From: Saururus chinensis
Taxonomy: Eukaryota > Streptophyta > Magnoliopsida > Piperales > Saururaceae
DNA length: 64,000 nucleotides
Assembly: GCA_035235625.1 (NCBI GenBank)
Contig: CP141141.1
Span: 39,269,719 to 39,333,718 of the forward strand
Direction of reading: 5' to 3'
Positions 59,672 to 64,000 of the stretch are shown in pieces; within the stretch, counting starts at the first letter, position 1; every line of letters begins with the position of its first letter. The notes beneath the pieces were generated by a model. That model saw only the letters and a list, made by a program, of their open reading frames with translations. It had not been told where the DNA came from and searched no databases. A program made the translations under genes and the position numbers.

Positions 59672-59799
59672 TTTACAACGAAAACCCACACGAATTTTAA
59701 TTGGATTGAATAAGTAAGCCTATATAAATTTTGTGTAGGGCCTACTTGTTTAGTCCAATTAAAATTGATATGCGAGTTTTTAGGGCGTTTTCGTTGTAG
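59672..59799. mobile_element. Hairpin MITE-like element
   Basis: ACAACGAAAACCC and AATTTTAATTGGA on the left pair with the complementary TCCAATTAAAATT and GGGCGTTTTCGTTGT on the right; the whole of 128 bp can fold back on itself. Confidence 0.7.
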
Positions 59800-60926
59800 G
59801 AATATTACTATCCAAGAAAAAATGCCTACTTATTGTGGGGTAAACTATAACCTTTAATTGTACTCGGAACAAAAAGAAGATTGACGTCTTACTGATTTGC
59901 ATTACTATAGACCATATATACCATGTATGCGGTGATTTGATTTCACGCTCATATTATAGTATTCTATAAGAGTCTCATTCAGATGATATGGGTTTTCCCT
60001 AAGAGTGTTCACATTCGATGCAAACAAAGGGTTGTATGCGTCTGTTTATTGTATGCATACTCTTCATTCATGTCTGTATGTGTCCACCCTGGTTTATATT
60101 ATATTTTATCTAAATTCGTCCGCAACATATATGGGCAGATACAAGAGGATACAAATATACACTAAAAACCCCAATTCTTAATGTCTAGTAACTATGTAAC
60201 ATGTTGAGCCAAGTCTTAACATGCTACATAACTATTAGATCCTCCTTTTTCTTACTATTTATAATTGACACTTATTATCCCATTCATAATGAAATGCATA
60301 AGCTAAGATTAGGGCTTGTGAGCTAGGGCTTACACTAACAGGACTCTTGCTTAATAATGACCACAAATATAATGAACAAAATTCCCTCTTAATTTTCTCA
60401 TTGTTTATCACAAATATCCATGGGAACCATTGGTAGTGACGACTTTTCACACATTTATGGCTGGAAAATGTTTTCTTGAGAGTGGCGGAACCAGAGTTAA
60501 CCGACCAGGAGGCCGACTACGTACCGAATTTTTTGCCCAATCCAGGCATATCCATTAGATCAATGTACAGAAAAAGTTCCAAACAGCCCGGGGGGCCATT
60601 AGAGCCACTAGAGGATGAGACCTTGCCATTTGGACATTATCAAAAGGACTCGTATCACTGTCTGCAAACCCTCTCTAGATCATTCAAGAAGGGGCCATTT
60701 GTGTCTCATATTCACACTAACATCCAAATCACTCGAATGAACTAGGCCATCTCACATCACTATTTAGGCGATTCTCCACTTCACTATTTAAGCTTTCATG
60801 AGATCTCATCGCTGCCACCGATCAAGCTCATGCAACTGGCAGGCAACATCCCAACTAGACCCAAGTACATTCCTTAACAGTTCTCAGATATACCAGTAGT
60901 AGCTGAACATATCAGAACTGCCTAAA

Positions 60927-63900
60927 ATGCAGACTGCCCTGTCAGCTCCAGTCGCTCACCTGCCCATCTGCAGGTCTCAAGACGGCTTAAGAGAGAATCT
61001 TCAGAGAGTTTTGACTGGCGAAGGCTCATGCAGGACATGTTCTAATGCCGGTTACAGCAGAAGGCAGCTGCTGAAGTCGGTCGGTCTCGGCCTGGTTGGA
61101 GGATGGGTGTCCGCGGTTCAGCCAGCCGGAGCTGAACCGGAGAGCCCACAGGAGTCTGCATCAAGCCGGATGTCTTACACGAGATTCTTGCAGTACTTGG
61201 ACGACGGAACTGTGACAAAGGTGGACTTGTTCGAGAATGGGACTGTTGCAGTTGCTGAGATGTTCAGTCCCGTTCTCAAGAAGAAGCAGCGAGTCAAAGT
61301 ACAGTTGCCCGGGCTGCCACAGGAGTTACTCAGGAAACTTAAGGAGAAGAACGTCGACTTCGCCGCACACCCTGCGGAGATCAACTTGACTGCGGCATTT
61401 TTTGATACACTGGGGAATATAGCTTTTCCTCTGCTTCTTCTGGCCCCTCTGCTCTTAAGAACATCTATGAACACACCTGGAGGAGGACCCAACTTGCCAT
61501 TTGGTCTGGGAAGGTAATGTTGAAGCCTGATCATCATTGACCCATCCCAACAGAAATGCTAATTTGTCACATAGACAACCGTACTGAGAAGCATCGTCAC
61601 AAGTATACTCATTTTACCAAATTTTATATTTAGCGACGTTTCTTATCAGACATTGGCGGTGTAGCTAAAGTCTAACTTTAGCGATGTTTTATTTTGAATG
61701 TCGATTAAAATATGACGCTAAAGTGGAGCTGATCCCTGCTCTTGTCTTCTCTTCAACAGGTCCAAAGCTAAGTTTCAGATGGAGCCCAATACGAGTGTTA
61801 CATTTGACGATGTGGCAGGACTGGACGAAGCTAAACAAGACTTCCAGGAGATTGTGGAGTCTCTGAAGACCCCAGAGAAGTTTGCCGCAGTAGGGGCGAG
61901 GATCCCCAAAGGAGTGCTGCTGGTTGGGCCCCCAGGGACAAGGAAGACTTTGCTTGCAAAAGCAATAGCTGGGGAGGCAGGGGTTCCATTTTTCTCCCTG
62001 TCTGGTTCAGGGTTCATTGAGATGTTTGTTGGGGTTGGTGCCTCAAGAGCATAGAAGACTGTATTGATATATATGAGATTACCGATGATTATAGATATAA
62101 GTATGCGTCGAAATGAGTATAAATTTTTTTATAAATATAAAAAATTATTATAATTAATAATATATTATTATAATATTTTTTTCAGAGCATAATAAAACTA
62201 TATGATACCGTATCAACGGATACGGATATTTTAAAATTAGTTCATTTATAACCATATATTATTATACTCTCCATCCTATATAAATTATTGATCATTCTTT
62301 CTCATATTAAGTGCTTTAAAATTAATTTATTTTAAAAATAAATAATATATTTAATATGAGTTTAAGTTATATGTTTAAATAAATATATATTTGTGGAGCA
62401 CTATATATAAAACAAAAATTTATGTAAATTGTATAAACCTACCCGTATTGATCTCATATAATTTTTAAAATAATTTTTTAAAAATAGCTAAAACTTAAAC
62501 TTTCAAAGAAGTTAGGTTTGAATTGTGTATTTATTTTTTTAAAAAAAATTTCAAAAATTTTTTTTCAAAAAAAAAATCATTTTTTTAAAAAAATTTATTT
62601 TTTTAATTAAAAAATATTTTTAAAAATACGGTATCGATATGTATCGGACATATCGATACGGTATGGTCGATACGGCCGGTACATATCGATTTTCCTATGG
62701 AGGGCGTATCGCCCTCCATACCGTACTGGTATCAACCGATACGGGTACGTATCGGCCGATACGGCATTCCATGCATATCGGCCGATACGGGTGTGTATCA
62801 GTCGACACGTACTCGTATCGGTCGATACCAGTACGGTACAGAGGGCGATACGCCTTCTACAGGAAAATCAATACATACCGACCGTACCGTATCGATACGT
62901 TCGATACATATCGATACTATATTTTTAAAAATATTTTTTTAATTTAAAAAAATATTTTTAAATTTAAAAAATTATTTTTAAAAAAAAAATTTCAAATTTT
63001 TTTCTTAAAAATAAATACACAATTCAAACCTAACTTCTTTAAAAGTTTAAGTTTTAGTTATTTTTAAAAAATTATTTTAAAAGTTATATGAGATCAATAC
63101 GAGTAGGTCTATACAATTTATATAAATTTTTATTTTATATATAGTACTCCACAAATATACATTTATTTAAATATATAACTTAAACTCATATTAAGCATAT
63201 TATTTATTTTTAAAATAAATTAATTTTAAAGCACTTAATATGAAAAAGAATGACCAATAATTTATATAGGATGGAGAGCATAATAGTATATGGTTATGAA
63301 TGAACTAATTTTAAAATACCCATATCGGTTGATACGGTATTATACGTATCGGTTGATACGACATTATATGGTTTTATTATGCTCTGAAAGAAGTATTATA
63401 ATGATATATTATTAGTTATAATAATTTTTTATATTTATAAAAGGGTTTATACCCGTTTCGGTGCGTACCAAGCGTATTATCAGCCGTACCCATATCCATA
63501 ATCATCGATACTCTCATGCATATCACTACGGCCTTCTATACCGATACGGCCTTCCATGCTTGCAGCCACAAACCGTCTTAAAATACTTAAACTCAACTCT
63601 GCTCAGGCCTGGAAGATTTGATAGACAAGTAAAATGCCGTGTTTTATTTCTCCTTTTAGGATTTCCCCAAAGAAATTGAAATATTAATATGAATACGGGT
63701 ATTAATGCAGGTGAGAATAGGATTGCCGGATGTGAGGGGGAGAGAGGACATCCTCAAAGTGCACGGCAAGTCTAAGAAACTGGACAGAAACGTCTCCCTT
63801 AACGTTATAGCCATGAGGATGCCTGGGTTCAGTGGTGCTGACCTCGCAAACCTAATGAACGAAGCAGCCATACTTGCTGGTAGGAAAGGCAAAGATAAGA

Positions 63901-64000
63901 TCACAGTAGAAGAGATTGATGAGTCCATTGATCAGATTGTGGCTGGAATGGAAGGCACCAAGATGACTGATGGGAAGAGTAAAATACTCGTGGCGTATCA
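60927..64000 (+). pseudogene. FTSH6: FTSH6-type thylakoid metalloprotease gene, disrupted and running off the edge
   Basis: Pieces: exon 1 60927-61513, exon 2 61760 to about 62050, a residual piece 63562-63628, and an exon 63711-64000 that stops at the window edge just where the HExxH zinc motif should begin. Exon 1 has a transit-like start, a twin-Arg thylakoid-transfer stretch (SRRQLLKSVGLGLVGG, then AGAEPE) and a membrane segment (IAFPLLLLAPLLL). Sequence is closest to FTSH6 ([23 protein letters not shown]), a plastid protease linked to LHCII and heat-response turnover. Damage: Walker A reads GPPGTRKT instead of GPPGTGKT; TAG 62052-62054 follows GASRA; about 65 codons including Walker B are missing; and the ATNR...LLRPGRFDRQ piece carries a 1-base frameshift. 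The ATPase cannot work. Confidence 0.85.
62050..63558. mobile_element. GATACGG foldback element inserted in FTSH6
   Basis: A 1.5 kb inverted repeat. The left end CATAGAAGACTGTATTGATA matches the complement of the right end (CATGGAAGGCCGTATCGGTA), and the arms of about 570-620 bp align throughout (TCAGAGCATAATAAAACTAT, ATATAAATTATTGATCATTC and GTGGAGCACTATATATA each have inverted partners). The 300-bp centre (62636-62930) is a mesh of GTATCGGCCGATAC-like palindromes plus GGGCGTATCGCCC. No transposase and no clear target duplication; the insertion coincides with loss of FTSH6 coding sequence. Same family as 45096-46065. Confidence 0.8.

Larger units (their letters stand above)
58760..60926. other. 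Intergenic region upstream of FTSH6
   Basis: No gene recognised. It holds three small hairpins, listed separately or in the findings. The 89-residue frame at 60476-60745 has no family I recognise and is not called. Confidence 0.5.

Noticed and set aside
60476..60745. 89-residue frame upstream of FTSH6
   Set aside because: No family recognised and no supporting promoter or splice context.
62639..62947. 102-residue Tyr/Arg-rich frame
   Set aside because: It is the translation of the GATACGG palindrome mesh in the foldback core.

Overview
This is nuclear DNA of a flowering plant. Split genes with GT..AG introns, chloroplast-targeted proteins (a PPR4-like factor, a thylakoid FtsH, an Lhca2 remnant), secreted RNase T2 genes and many plant transposon types all point that way. 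Two coding exons are very GC-rich (PPR4 exon 1 and the HRA1-like gene) and Stowaway-type MITEs are common, which leans towards a monocot or early-diverging lineage. That placement is inference. No tRNA, rRNA or CRISPR-like structure was seen.

Layout. 1-5.1 kb: 5' part of a PPR4-like RRM+PPR gene on the minus strand, running off the left edge, with a hAT element in the left-edge sequence and a MITE in intron 3. 5.2-12.5 kb: a 7.3 kb Mutator-like element (MULE) whose long terminal inverted repeats carry an array of short palindromes. It encloses a broken MURA-like transposase and a broken plant-mobile-domain (MAIN-like) gene, and its left TIR holds further nested insertions. 13.3-17 kb: a probable solo LTR. 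17-21 kb: mostly featureless, with one small tandem repeat. 21.36-22.74 kb: an intact single-exon trihelix factor of the HRA1 type. 22.7-27.8 kb: AT-rich repeats, a hairpin MITE and a GT/TA microsatellite. 27.8-42.5 kb: a stack of nested LTR sequences in which three insertions have their own 5-bp target duplications, plus a Harbinger-type element with a long GGN array. 42.5-48 kb: dispersed repeats, a Harbinger-type element with a GATACGG-rich foldback nested in it, and a hAT element. 48.3-48.7 kb: an Lhca2 pseudogene. 48.9-50.0 and 57.5-58.6 kb: two intact RNase T2 genes in direct tandem, separated by 7.5 kb of MITEs, hairpins, TA tracts and a 1.1 kb hAT element. 60.9-64 kb: an FTSH6-type chloroplast protease gene broken by a foldback insertion and running off the right edge.

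The genes do not form a functional unit. Those that look expressible are PPR4 (chloroplast RNA splicing), the HRA1-like factor (low-oxygen response) and two secreted RNases. The rest is a well-dated pile of transposons and their casualties. The most unusual items are the MULE with its palindrome-array TIRs and host-type cargo, the GATACGG foldback family that broke FTSH6, and the three-deep LTR nest.
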